Shown in pieces: positions 42,184 through 51,325 of a stretch of 64,000 nt of DNA. The first letter of the stretch is position 1. Each line of letters begins with the position of its first letter. This DNA is from Sutcliffiella horikoshii (GTDB taxonomy: Bacteria > Bacillota > Bacilli > Bacillales > Bacillaceae_I). The notes beneath the pieces were generated by a model, which worked only from the letters and a program-made list of their open reading frames with translations, was not told where the DNA came from and searched no databases. The stretch lies in assembly GCA_001636495.1 (NCBI GenBank), contig KV440964.1, positions 3,116,666-3,180,665 on the forward strand, in the 5' to 3' direction. A program made the position numbers and the translations under genes.

Positions 42184-42308
42184 CTGTTCCTTTCCGCACA
42201 TGGCTGCGCTTTCCACGCGGCGACCTTGAGCCTCCTCACTTCGTTGCGGGGTCTCAAGATTGTCGCTACTTCCCCGTAGGAGTCTCCGCCATTTGCTCCA
42301 ATCCACAG
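42184..42308 (+). repeat. Dispersed GC-rich repeat, unit A, copy 3
   Basis: A 125-bp unit CTGTTCCTTTCCG...TCCACAG with the CTTGAG / CTCAAG central stem. It is paired with unit B at 42371. Together they fill most of the 583-nt gap between 41962 and 42544. Confidence 0.85.
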
Positions 42309-42370
42309 CTAGAAACTAGTTACCTCTTTAAGAAAGTTTTTAGTTATTCTTTCAGTGAACGGGATTACCT

Positions 42371-42498
42371 TGTTGATTGCAGTGGAAGGCGCGCAGACTC
42401 CCGCGGGAGGAAGGGACAGGGGAGACCCCGCAGGCGAAGCTGAGGAGGCTCCCGGACCGCCCGCAGGAAAGCGAAGCGCCTGGAACGGAAATCAACAG
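42371..42498 (+). repeat. Dispersed GC-rich repeat, unit B, copy 3
   Basis: Begins TGTTGATTGCAGTGGAAGGC and ends GGAAATCAACAG. The inner stem is GGGAG / CTCCC, a compensated change relative to the other copies. A poly-A stretch, terminator-like for the gene at 42545, follows. Confidence 0.88.
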
Positions 42499-42544
42499 AA
42501 TTATATGCTTTCTTACTTTTCAAAAAAAAAAAAGCGAAAGAGAA

Positions 42545-43027
42545 TTAATCCTCTTCCGCTTTTACTAAATCCTTTTCCATAATCAGTAGTGGTTTGTCCC
42601 TGTAGAATACCTTCTTCACTACACAAAAACCGAGCTTCCTCCAATAATGTAAACCTTTTTCGTTTTCTTCTAAGCACCCAAGCCTTACCGTTTTCACCTG
42701 TCTTCCTCTCATCATATTCTCATAATGTTGATATGCAATTTGTGCTATGCCTTGTCTTTTCCAGTCCGTATGTATGATAAATAGACCCAACCAGGGATAG
42801 CGGTCTTTGGGATTACTCATCGTAAAATCTATGATTCCAACTGGAATCCCTTCCCAGCTAATGATATATCGTTCTTTTTCCACCTTCTCTTCCATATGCT
42901 CTTTTCTGATGTCATGAAGAGTCAATTTTTCCTTCCCGCTTGAAATAAGGTTATATTCAGGTTGTGAGTTCATTATGTCCAGTTCAATTTCTAAGAATGA
43001 CGCGTCACTTTTAATAAAGGTTAACAT
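42545..43027 (-). CDS. GNAT acetyltransferase
   Basis: A 160-residue GCN5-type N-acetyltransferase. The acetyl-CoA segment reads HTDWKRQGIAQIAYQHY and is followed by the beta-5 region VKTVRLGCLEENEKGLHYWRKLGF. The substrate is unknown. The ATG at 43027 follows GAGGGG with a 7-nt gap; the frame continues upstream into the preceding gene without a site. It is one of five GNAT genes in 6 kb. Confidence 0.82.
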   Translation of the reverse strand: MLTFIKSDASFLEIELDIMNSQPEYNLISSGKEKLTLHDIRKEHMEEKVEKERYIISWEGIPVGIIDFTMSNPKDRYPWLGLFIIHTDWKRQGIAQIAYQHYENMMRGRQVKTVRLGCLEENEKGLHYWRKLGFCVVKKVFYRDKPLLIMEKDLVKAEED

Positions 43028-43086
43028 ATGTAATCCCCTCATGAAACAGGGTAAATAGAGAGAGAATCTCCAATTACCCGATGCTA

Positions 43087-44679
43087 TCAATTATTCACTT
43101 TTTCGTTAGGGCAATAGGCTTTTACAAAATGGGCAGGGTTCAACGGTTCCCCTGTCACCTTCTCAATTTTCCGGTTCCAATGATAGGTGGCTCCTGGTGC
43201 CAAAAACTCGTCTCGTATAAATGCCCCAACCTTACGAGTAAAGAATTCATGGGATATGTTGTTCTTGATATATTGATAGAGCTGAGCTGCAGTGAGTTCA
43301 CCAAGCAAATAGTTCTGATAATAAACTGGAGCAAGGGTGAAATGAATTTTAGCCGCCCAATCAGGATTTGTGCGATCCTCCGGTGGATTCAACAGCTGGA
43401 TTTTTTCTACCGTCTCCCACCAAAGGGAGTTCAGATCCTGATCCGGATTTTCATATAACTGTCTTTCAAAATACACAAATGTGATAATCCAGCGTCCCGA
43501 AATAAGCATTTTCAATTGCTCATGCTTCGCAAGCGACGGCATCATTTCATCCAACTTACTATCATCCAACTTTAGGAACTTGGATAACCATTCCCGGTTT
43601 TCGGTCATTTTGCCGAAAAGCATGGCAATCGACTCGGTTGTTAGGATATGGGCAAAACTTCTAAGTAAATAAGGAAGGTCACGGTTCACATATTTGTTGT
43701 AGGCTGCATGGCCAAACTCATGTAACATGGTTCCCATCCAATAAGTATTATCTACATTATTGCAGAGTACGCGGATGTCTCCTTCCCTGTTCATATCCAT
43801 ACAGAATGCAGTAGGATTTTTCCCTTCACGTGGCTCAAGGTCGGAAGACGCATACAATCCTTCAATTGGCATATCCATGGAATCAAAGGTATCTGCCGTA
43901 AGCTTTTCCAAGTCTTGCCCTTTAAAGAAAGTATCCAAATTGGTTTTTTCATTGGCAGGAGCTTCCTGAAAGAATGGGTCGACGTAATGCCATGGCTTTA
44001 ATTCCTCTACATTGACCCCAAACTTTTCGGCCAACTCCTCATCCAATTCACTTTTCAGCTTACGGTATGTGTCATCTGATTGTTCCACAAGATCGGAAAA
44101 CATCGAAAAAACCTCTTCCATATCAAGCTCCTGATTGGCAAAAGACATTTTATAAAAGTTGTCATATCCCAATTTACGAGCTGCGACATTGCGTTTTTTC
44201 ACAAGTTCCAACAGCTTTTCCGAAACAACCTTGCCCACTTCCTTGCTTGCCTTCCAAGCTTTTTCACGCTTTAGGCTATCTGTACTGTTCAACAACACGT
44301 TTCGGATATCGTTGGCTGATAACCTCTCCCCGTCCACTTCAGGCATATACGTATTGAAAAGATAATTCAATTCAGAAGACATCGTGGAAAGCTCTTCAAT
44401 GGTCTCTTTATCCAATTGATTTTCTCTCATTCCATACTCCAGTATCTCCAATTGCCTTCTTTGCTCTGATGTCAAAGTAGTGTCTTTTAGAAATGCCCTG
44501 ACCTGTTCGTACCTTTCTTTATCTGCATAGAAGAGGCTGAATTCACTAGATGCTTTTCCTGCTTCTTCTGCCCACTTCTTTTCCCCGGTCGTTTGTGCCA
44601 TCCAGCCTGCATGAGTGGATTTTTTCAGCAAGGTCTGAAATTGTTCATTCTGTTCTTTCAAAAACTGTTCGATTATCAT
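43087..44679 (-). CDS. Gluzincin metallopeptidase (M3/M2-like)
   Basis: A 530-residue, mostly helical peptidase. The zinc motif is HEFGH with H320 and H324, and the third ligand Glu follows in TTESIAMLFG about 28 residues later. Length and layout fit M3 oligopeptidases or bacterial M2-type carboxydipeptidases; no signal peptide is seen, so it should act on cytoplasmic peptides. It is distinct from the PepF gene at 22.4 kb. It lies between GNAT genes on the same strand. Confidence 0.85.
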   Translation of the reverse strand: MIIEQFLKEQNEQFQTLLKKSTHAGWMAQTTGEKKWAEEAGKASSEFSLFYADKERYEQVRAFLKDTTLTSEQRRQLEILEYGMRENQLDKETIEELSTMSSELNYLFNTYMPEVDGERLSANDIRNVLLNSTDSLKREKAWKASKEVGKVVSEKLLELVKKRNVAARKLGYDNFYKMSFANQELDMEEVFSMFSDLVEQSDDTYRKLKSELDEELAEKFGVNVEELKPWHYVDPFFQEAPANEKTNLDTFFKGQDLEKLTADTFDSMDMPIEGLYASSDLEPREGKNPTAFCMDMNREGDIRVLCNNVDNTYWMGTMLHEFGHAAYNKYVNRDLPYLLRSFAHILTTESIAMLFGKMTENREWLSKFLKLDDSKLDEMMPSLAKHEQLKMLISGRWIITFVYFERQLYENPDQDLNSLWWETVEKIQLLNPPEDRTNPDWAAKIHFTLAPVYYQNYLLGELTAAQLYQYIKNNISHEFFTRKVGAFIRDEFLAPGATYHWNRKIEKVTGEPLNPAHFVKAYCPNEKVNN

Positions 44680-44697
44680 AAATATCCCTCCGTAACT

Positions 44698-45939
44698 TTA
44701 AAACGCCGTCAAACATATCGGTTTCGTGAATCCTGAAAAAAGGTTCTGTAAGTTCCCTAGTTTGCTTTCATCAGAAATGCTTAACAAGCCAAGGTGATGG
44801 AGTGATGAGAAACTCACAGCACCCATCATCAAGGAAGAAAAATCACTATTGGAGATGACAACAGATACATCTGCATTTGCCTTCTCCAAAACGTTTGCTC
44901 TGCCATCCTTGAATTGAACATAAACCCTGGAGTTGAAGTTTGGCATAAAAGTGTCTTCTACTTTCCAATCAACCGAAATAGACTCCAAACCATAGGTAGC
45001 TGCTTCAATCACTTTCTTCGGATCAAGAACTTTATACATAAGCCCTACAGCTGAAGTATGGCTTTCGTGATAAACATGAGGCATGATGTTGTCTGTTCCG
45101 TTTCTTGGATCTTGTAATAGATAATGGAAGTCACTTTCCTGTGTATGCAAAATAATATTGGCAACTTGATCTTGCTGCGATCTCAAGAATGCAATCAATT
45201 GTTGTAAAGCGGCAGGCGTTTCCGTTATCAATTCTTTAATCAAAATGTTATTGCTCAAGAAGTTCCCCTGTTTTTCTGATTCAAAAGTGAAGGCACAATA
45301 TCCCAAAATCGCCTCTCCATCCTTTACCCCATATACTTTCACTTTTGGATTTTGAAAGAGAGCCTTCATCAAGTCAATGGAGCGTGCCATCATACCGTGC
45401 GTTTTTAGCATGTATCGTTCATAGCAACAGAACAGTTCAGATGCATCCTTTTCTGTGAGTAGAACCACATCACTTTTGGATAGGCTTACCGGAAGCTGGT
45501 CAGGCTGAAAGCGGTACTTATTCATTTTTGTGCCATACCCGTAACCCATCCTGCGATAAAAATCCGGTCTAAATGGATAGAGTGCCGTAATCGGAACATG
45601 ACGCTCCCTATAATACTCTTCAAAATAGGTAACCAGATTCTTTGCCACTTTTTCTTTTTTATGAAGCAGATCCACACAAACAAACCCCAACCCACCTACC
45701 TGCATTTGGTGGAAATGAAAGTTCATGAGAAAATTATGTAATAGCATCCCACCAACCAATGTATTGTTTTTAAAACAGCCGAAAAGGCGCTTGTCGGGAT
45801 TCTGCGTCTGTTTCTCCAGTCTTTCTAAAAGTGCCTGTTTATCCTCATCTGTGTTCACAGACATTCCGGGATATGCATTGCTCGCAATCTCTACGAAACT
45901 ACCAAATTCTCCCGGATGCAGTTCTCTTATCTCATACAT
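44698..45939 (-). CDS. Eis-type GNAT N-acetyltransferase
   Basis: About 413 residues with the three-part plan of Eis (enhanced intracellular survival) proteins: an N-terminal GNAT domain with VGGLGFVCVDLLHKKEKVAKNLV, a second GNAT-like domain, and a C-terminal sterol-carrier-like domain ending in a carboxylate. Eis enzymes acetylate aminoglycosides or other amines at several positions; the natural substrate in Bacillus is unclear. ATG at 45939 follows AGGAAGGATATAGG, which includes the stop codon of the preceding GNAT gene, so translation is coupled. Confidence 0.85.
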   Translation of the reverse strand: MYEIRELHPGEFGSFVEIASNAYPGMSVNTDEDKQALLERLEKQTQNPDKRLFGCFKNNTLVGGMLLHNFLMNFHFHQMQVGGLGFVCVDLLHKKEKVAKNLVTYFEEYYRERHVPITALYPFRPDFYRRMGYGYGTKMNKYRFQPDQLPVSLSKSDVVLLTEKDASELFCCYERYMLKTHGMMARSIDLMKALFQNPKVKVYGVKDGEAILGYCAFTFESEKQGNFLSNNILIKELITETPAALQQLIAFLRSQQDQVANIILHTQESDFHYLLQDPRNGTDNIMPHVYHESHTSAVGLMYKVLDPKKVIEAATYGLESISVDWKVEDTFMPNFNSRVYVQFKDGRANVLEKANADVSVVISNSDFSSLMMGAVSFSSLHHLGLLSISDESKLGNLQNLFSGFTKPICLTAF

Positions 45940-45940
45940 C

Positions 45941-46831
45941 CTATATCCTTCCTCCCACCTCAGATGCAATCGGTTTTTTCATCCAGACCTGTTCCACTTT
46001 CTTGTTAAACCCTCTATCTGTCAGGAATTTGTACACTACTTGATTGGATGTATGGAAAAAAGCGATAGTGCACTGATAGGTTGTAGCAGATGTCGGGAAA
46101 AGGTGGGAGAAGAGAGCCTCCAACACTTTGTTTGGATCGGATTGGTTTTCTTTTATAAAACAATGTGTTACGACACTGGCTGTTAATGTTCCATCAGCAG
46201 AGTATTGTCTTTTGAACAAGGCATATGCCACTGTTTCTCCTTCATTGTCCAGAAGCTGAATCAATTGACCTTCTTTCATGCACCACCACTGACTTTGCCA
46301 AGCTGTATTATGTTGATACATGGAAAGATATTGGGCAGCTTGGGAGGAACTGTACACCGGATGGTAATCCAATGTATCTTCAAACTCCCGGGGAATCTCC
46401 AGTGTAAGATGCACCACTTCATCTACCACTTTGTACCCTTTAGATTCATATAAGGAGATTGCTTGCTTGTTTTCAGCGATGGCTTCTAATGTGGAAGTGT
46501 AAATCCCCTTCTCCTTATAAAGCTCACAAGCCTTATCCACCAAAAGCTTTCCAATACCTTTTCGCCGGTGACTTGCAGCCACACCGGTTCCTCCATTCCA
46601 CGCCATCAACTCTTTACCAATCAGTTTATATCCACTTAAAAGGAGCCCCACAGGTTCTTCTCCATCAAAAGCGACAATAGAAAGGTCGGCAGAAATATTC
46701 TCATTACCGATTCTAGCGGTAAATCGATCAATATCCATTCTTGCATCAAAGAAGTACCCTTCGAAACCTCTATTCCAAGCTAGAAGTGCCTGATTCAATG
46801 TACATTCAGATAATCTCCTAATTTGATACAT
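45941..46831 (-). CDS. GNAT acetyltransferase with C-terminal extension
   Basis: A 296-residue protein. The N-terminal half is a canonical GNAT domain with the acetyl-CoA loop GVAASHRRKGIGKLLV and the YESKGYKVVDEV strand. The C-terminal 150 residues look like a second, degenerate GNAT fold. Substrate unknown. It ends 1 nt before the start of the Eis-type gene and is probably translated with it. Confidence 0.84.
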   Translation of the reverse strand: MYQIRRLSECTLNQALLAWNRGFEGYFFDARMDIDRFTARIGNENISADLSIVAFDGEEPVGLLLSGYKLIGKELMAWNGGTGVAASHRRKGIGKLLVDKACELYKEKGIYTSTLEAIAENKQAISLYESKGYKVVDEVVHLTLEIPREFEDTLDYHPVYSSSQAAQYLSMYQHNTAWQSQWWCMKEGQLIQLLDNEGETVAYALFKRQYSADGTLTASVVTHCFIKENQSDPNKVLEALFSHLFPTSATTYQCTIAFFHTSNQVVYKFLTDRGFNKKVEQVWMKKPIASEVGGRI

Positions 46832-46953
46832 ATCGCTTCCACACCCTTTTTTCTAACTTTTATCTTCGGAGCATATTAAAAAATCTAAACTTACAGTAAA
46901 TTCTTACACTTTTATTATCTATTATTCTTTCTCTTTGCACAATTATTTCCACA

Positions 46954-46988
46954 CAAAAAAACACAGCAATTCATCGATTACTGTGTTT
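46954..46988 (-). terminator. Terminator of the three-gene GNAT operon
   Basis: AAACACAG / CTGTGTTT outer stem with AAT / ATT inside and a T7 run on the minus strand. Confidence 0.8.
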
Positions 46989-46995
46989 TAAGAAA

Positions 46996-47538
46996 TTATT
47001 CAACCACTTCTTCTCTTAATATCGAAAAGACATTGGCATCATGATAGGTCCCGCCTTGGAATAGATAACCTCTCAAAAGACCTTCATGAGTGAATCCCAC
47101 TTTTTCCAGCACTTTTCTTGAGCCTATATTTTCAGGATACACATTTGCCCCTATACGGTATAGTTCCATTGAATCAAAACCGAACTCCACCAATGCTTGA
47201 ATGGCTTCGGTTGCGTAGCCCTTGCCCCAAAAGGGTAAATCTATTTCATAACCGATTTCTGCCCTCCGGTGTTTTTCCGAAACAGCATGAAAACCGCATG
47301 TACCGACCAGCGTCCCTGTTTCCTTTTCCACAATGCCCCATCTATATAGAGTGGTATAATCGTCGATAAAATCTTTAATGAATTTATCCGCTTCCAGCTT
47401 TGTTTGAAATGGCTCCATACCGTAGAATTTTGTCATCTCCGGATTGGAGAAGTATGCAAAAATAATATCTGAATCTTTTAACGTTAAGCTTCTTAGCTGA
47501 AGTCTTTCTGTTCTAAGCATTGGTACTGGCTTTAACAT
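46996..47538 (-). CDS. RimJ/RimL-type N-acetyltransferase
   Basis: A 180-residue GNAT of the ribosomal-protein-serine acetyltransferase group: TERLQLRSLTLKDSD at the N-terminus, EIGYEIDLPFWGKGYATEAI for acetyl-CoA binding, and NIGSRKVLEKVGFTHEG. Members acetylate protein N-termini or small molecules. It lies 7 nt downstream of a small membrane-protein gene and 350 nt from another GNAT gene in the same operon. Confidence 0.88.
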   Translation of the reverse strand: MLKPVPMLRTERLQLRSLTLKDSDIIFAYFSNPEMTKFYGMEPFQTKLEADKFIKDFIDDYTTLYRWGIVEKETGTLVGTCGFHAVSEKHRRAEIGYEIDLPFWGKGYATEAIQALVEFGFDSMELYRIGANVYPENIGSRKVLEKVGFTHEGLLRGYLFQGGTYHDANVFSILREEVVE

Positions 47539-47545
47539 ATTCTCC

Positions 47546-47884
47546 CTACCCCTTTGTCATTTCTGCCACTATATATTGGTTTGTCCACATTTTCAGCATG
47601 ATGACGAGACTTTCTTCTCCTCTTGAATAAAGGAACGTAGAACCTACTTGTTCTTCAAATACCCATCCATCTGCTTCAACGTGTGTTAGTACATTCTGAA
47701 ACCCTGTTCCTTCATCCATTTTTGCCATGACCGTCCTTGTGTCATGAACGGATGAAAGCGTTACAATCGGAGAGGAAGAAAGTGCAAGCTTTGCCGCTCC
47801 CCTAACATTTTCATTGAATGCCAGTAGTGTCCCTGTCACAAGAAGTATGCCGGTGAAAATGACCATCGCCCATTTCCATTTCAT
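47546..47884 (-). CDS. Small membrane-anchored protein
   Basis: A 112-residue protein with one N-terminal helix (about 4-22) or uncleaved signal and a small extracytoplasmic domain. No motif is recognised. It sits between two GNAT genes with gaps of 11 and 7 nt, so the three are almost certainly co-transcribed. Confidence 0.78.
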   Translation of the reverse strand: MKWKWAMVIFTGILLVTGTLLAFNENVRGAAKLALSSSPIVTLSSVHDTRTVMAKMDEGTGFQNVLTHVEADGWVFEEQVGSTFLYSRGEESLVIMLKMWTNQYIVAEMTKG

Positions 47885-47895
47885 TCTCTTGCCCC

Positions 47896-48402
47896 CTACT
47901 CTATTATTCTTCTACCCATAATCACTAAATCCCTTTTGATAGAATCAAGTTCTGCCACTCCCGGAAGGAAGCCCCATTGTTCAAATCCGAATTTCTCGAA
48001 TAATTTAACGCTTGGAATATTGTGTGAAAATATGAAAGCAAGTAGATTTTCAATTTGCAGAGATGGACATTCCTTAATTGCTTTTTCCAATAATATCGCA
48101 CCAAGTCCTTTGCCCCTTGTATTCTGATGAAGATAGATGCTAATCTCTGCCGTCTTTTGGTAAGCCGGTCGACCGTAAAAGTTTTGGTAGCTGATCCAGG
48201 CACAAATTTCGTTATCAGATTCCACCACCTGCAAGGGTCTTTTTTCATTATGTGAATGAAACCATTCCTTCCTGCTCTCTACTTCAACTGGGGAAGTGTC
48301 TGCAGTAACCATTCTGCTTGCAATGGTGGAATTATAAATTTCAACTATTTTCGGAAGGTCGTCCAACTTTGCGTTTCTGATTTGTATTGGCAAGTTATTC
48401 AT
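47896..48402 (-). CDS. Phosphinothricin-type GNAT acetyltransferase
   Basis: A 168-residue GNAT with the N-terminal pattern LPKIVEIYNSTIASRMVTADTSPV and the acetyl-CoA loop HQNTRGKGLGAILLEKAI, as in phosphinothricin or amino-acid acetyltransferases (YncA/PAT group). It probably acetylates methionine sulfone, glutamate analogues or similar small amines. First gene of a three-gene operon. Confidence 0.87.
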   Translation of the reverse strand: MNNLPIQIRNAKLDDLPKIVEIYNSTIASRMVTADTSPVEVESRKEWFHSHNEKRPLQVVESDNEICAWISYQNFYGRPAYQKTAEISIYLHQNTRGKGLGAILLEKAIKECPSLQIENLLAFIFSHNIPSVKLFEKFGFEQWGFLPGVAELDSIKRDLVIMGRRIIE

Positions 48403-48564
48403 GATGATTCACCTTTCTATTACTCTATGCTCATATTCTGTTTATAGTATATTATTTCATTGGAAATATGGATAGATGGAACATGATTATTCTTATTTCT
48501 CTTCATTCTTTCTATCTATACCACTCAGTTTAATGGCAAGGAAAAGGCTCAATTTTGAATCAAA

Positions 48565-48580
48565 AGTGGTATATACAACT
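48565..48580. promoter_or_regulatory. NagR (YvoA) operator before nagA
   Basis: AGTGGTATATACAACT is a near-palindrome close to the dre element reported for B. subtilis YvoA/NagR. An inverted half-site TATACCACT lies at 48517-48525. A possible -35 TTGAAT and -10 TATACA flank or overlap the operator, but their spacing is 19 nt. Confidence 0.6.
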
Positions 48581-48633
48581 ATACAATCTTCTGCTAACAT
48601 GAACATAAAATAGCAGGTAAAGGGGATCATTTT

Positions 48634-49827
48634 ATGGCATCTGTTTCAACTAATGGCTATTCTCTCCTATCGATGAAAATCATGATGGAATATGGGATGT
48701 TTGAGCATGGATATATAAAAATAAGGAACGGAATGATCTCAGAGTATGGCTCCATGGAACAGTACTCCAATCCCCAAAATCTGGAGGAAATCCAGTTCCA
48801 TAAAGACTTGATAGCGATACCTGGGTTTATTGACATTCATATACACGGATTAAATGGTGCAGATGTGATGGATGCTACGGAAGAGGCTCTAGAATCCATG
48901 GCTTTTACATTACCAAAGGAAGGGACTACCTCATTCCTGGCTACCACCATAACTCAGGATAAGACCAATATAACTACAGCTTTACAAACTATCCAATCAT
49001 ATATACAAAAGCAAAATAACGATACACCTTCAAGTGAGCTGCTTGGAGTCCATCTGGAGGGCCCATTCATCAATGCAAAGAGGGCCGGTGCACAGCCAAA
49101 ATCGTTTATATTAGAACCAAGTATAGCGCAATTCACACAATTTCAAATCGACTCAGGTAATAACATTAAGGTCGTAACCATGGCTCCTGAACAGGCAGCT
49201 GGAATCGACCTGGTGAAATTTCTGAGTGAATCAGGTGTTATCCCCTCCATCGGCCACTCAGATGCGCTTTATACGGAAATGTTGGAGGCGATGAACGCCG
49301 GCGCCGAACATATTACTCATTTCTACAACGGAATGCGAGGAAACCACCACCGTGAACCTGGTGTCGCTGGTGCGGGACTTGCACATCCGGAACTTTTTTT
49401 GGAAATTATTGCAGATGGCATCCATGTTCACCCAGCGGTGGTAAAGGCCACTTATTTAACAAAAGGAGCGGAAAGACTGCTGCTGATTACAGATTCCATG
49501 AGAGCCAAATGGCTGGAAAATGGGGAATATGATCTTGCTGGTCAAAAAGTGAAGGTGCAAGATAAAACCGCACTGCTTGAAGATGGCACTATTGCTGGCA
49601 GTGTACTTAAAATGAATGAAGCGGTCAAAAATATGATGGATTACACAGGTTGCAACATGCAGCAAGCGGTGCAAATGGCCTCAAGTAACCCGGCAAAACG
49701 CTTGAACGTATGGAGTCGCAAAGGCAGCATTGCTGTAGGAAAAGATGCGGACATCGTCATTGTCAATGATGAAATGCAAGTGAAAATGACCTTCTGCAAC
49801 GGAAAACAATCTTACAAGGGAGAGTAA
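48634..49827 (+). CDS. nagA: N-acetylglucosamine-6-phosphate deacetylase
   Basis: A 397-residue amidohydrolase that converts GlcNAc-6-phosphate to glucosamine-6-phosphate. Metal and catalytic segments are IDIHIHGLNGADVMD, GVHLEGPFIN, IGHSDA, ITHFYNGMRG and the catalytic Asp in LLITDSM. AAAGGGG precedes the ATG. First gene of a nagA-nagB-nagR-SIS operon; nagB follows after 3 nt. Confidence 0.95.
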   Translation: MASVSTNGYSLLSMKIMMEYGMFEHGYIKIRNGMISEYGSMEQYSNPQNLEEIQFHKDLIAIPGFIDIHIHGLNGADVMDATEEALESMAFTLPKEGTTSFLATTITQDKTNITTALQTIQSYIQKQNNDTPSSELLGVHLEGPFINAKRAGAQPKSFILEPSIAQFTQFQIDSGNNIKVVTMAPEQAAGIDLVKFLSESGVIPSIGHSDALYTEMLEAMNAGAEHITHFYNGMRGNHHREPGVAGAGLAHPELFLEIIADGIHVHPAVVKATYLTKGAERLLLITDSMRAKWLENGEYDLAGQKVKVQDKTALLEDGTIAGSVLKMNEAVKNMMDYTGCNMQQAVQMASSNPAKRLNVWSRKGSIAVGKDADIVIVNDEMQVKMTFCNGKQSYKGE

Positions 49828-49830
49828 AGC

Positions 49831-50568
49831 ATGGATATTATCCACACCACATCTTATGAAGCATTGAGTCAAGAGGCAGCTACGTATATCGCCAAGCAGG
49901 TTCGGAGCAACCCGAGCATTGTGCTTGGCCTTGCAACAGGTAGTACCCCCACCGGTATGTACAAGCATTTATTGAAGGACCATATAATCAATAAGACTTC
50001 CTACGGTAGCGTGACCACCTTTAACCTTGATGAATATATCGGGTTGCATAAAACCGACCCAAACAGCTACTATGCGTTTATGGAGAAGCACCTCTTTCAA
50101 CATATCAATATCCAAAAAGACAATATATTCATTCCAGACGGACTTGCCGTACAGCTAGACAACGAGTGTAAAAGTTATGAAGAAAAACTGAACACTCATG
50201 GTCCAATCGACATTCAAGTCCTAGGCCTGGGAGAGAACGGACATATCGGCTTCAATGAACCAGGAACCGCCTTCAACAGCAGAACACATGTCGTGGAACT
50301 AACAGCGTCAACGCGGAACGCCAATGCAAGGTTTTTCAAGGACACGGCAGATGTCCCATCTCATGCACTTACAATGGGGATAGCTTCCATTATGGGTGCA
50401 AAAGAAATCATTCTCCTTGTAGCGGGTAAGAACAAGGCGAAAGCATTTGAACAGCTTCTTTATGGAGAAATATCCGAGAATTTCCCTGCCTCTGTTCTCA
50501 AAAAACATCCTTGTGTTAAAATTATTGCAGATAGCACCGTTCTTGGAAAATCCAGTATCATTGCCTGA
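49831..50568 (+). CDS. nagB: Glucosamine-6-phosphate deaminase
   Basis: A 245-residue isomerase/deaminase giving fructose-6-phosphate and ammonia. Family motifs are LGLATGSTPTGMYK, FNLDEYIGL and GLGENGHIGFNEPGTAF. It completes the cytoplasmic catabolism of amino sugars begun by NagA, probably from cell-wall turnover or chitin oligomers. Confidence 0.95.
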   Translation: MDIIHTTSYEALSQEAATYIAKQVRSNPSIVLGLATGSTPTGMYKHLLKDHIINKTSYGSVTTFNLDEYIGLHKTDPNSYYAFMEKHLFQHINIQKDNIFIPDGLAVQLDNECKSYEEKLNTHGPIDIQVLGLGENGHIGFNEPGTAFNSRTHVVELTASTRNANARFFKDTADVPSHALTMGIASIMGAKEIILLVAGKNKAKAFEQLLYGEISENFPASVLKKHPCVKIIADSTVLGKSSIIA

Positions 50569-50587
50569 AAGGAGAAAGCAAACTTAC

Positions 50588-51316
50588 ATGATTGATAAAT
50601 CCTCTCCAATTCCCATGTATTATCAATTAGAATCTCATATAAAAAATCAAATCATTTCGGGTATTATCCTACCAGGAGACAGTATCCCATCCGAAAGGGA
50701 ATATGCCGAGAATTATGGCATCAGCAGGATGACAGTCCGGCAGGCGATAAATTCCCTTGTAAATGATGGGCTCCTTTACCGAAAAAAAGGAAGCGGAACT
50801 TTTGTTTCCGAGAAGAAAATCGAGCAGCCCCTACAAGGACTAACAAGCTTTACTGAGGATATGAAAAAGCGCGGGTTGAATCCGACCAGCGAGTTAATCC
50901 ACTTTGAAATGATTCCGGCAAACAGCTTTATCTCCGGCGAACTGAAAATTCAGGAATACGCACCAGTCTATGAAATAAAACGAATTCGCCTTGCCGATGG
51001 AGAACCTATGGCCCTAGAGACAAACTACCTTTCTGCCAATTTGGTAAAAGGGCTTACAGAAGAAGTGGTCAACGCTTCCATTTATGCCCATATAGAAGAA
51101 AAATTGAATTTAAGAATCGCACATGCCGACCAATTGATTGAATCTGTCAAAGCCTCAGCAGAGGATGAAAAGCTGCTGAATATAGACAAGGGACATCCAA
51201 TGCTGTATATCCAACGAAACACATATCTACAGGATGGAACACCGCTCGAGTTGGTGAAATCCGTATACAGAGGCGACCGCTATAAATTTCATATAAAAAT
51301 GAACAGAAACCAATAA
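50588..51316 (+). CDS. nagR: GntR-family repressor NagR (YvoA)
   Basis: A 242-residue GntR/HutC regulator: a winged helix at residues 6-75 (SIPSEREYAENYGISRMTVRQAIN) and a UTRA domain. Orthologue of B. subtilis YvoA/NagR, which represses nag genes until glucosamine-6-phosphate or GlcNAc-6-phosphate binds. The ATG at 50588 is chosen because AAAGGAG lies upstream and homology begins here; the frame is open into nagB. Confidence 0.93.
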   Translation: MIDKSSPIPMYYQLESHIKNQIISGIILPGDSIPSEREYAENYGISRMTVRQAINSLVNDGLLYRKKGSGTFVSEKKIEQPLQGLTSFTEDMKKRGLNPTSELIHFEMIPANSFISGELKIQEYAPVYEIKRIRLADGEPMALETNYLSANLVKGLTEEVVNASIYAHIEEKLNLRIAHADQLIESVKASAEDEKLLNIDKGHPMLYIQRNTYLQDGTPLELVKSVYRGDRYKFHIKMNRNQ

Positions 51317-51325
51317 CACGGGGGG

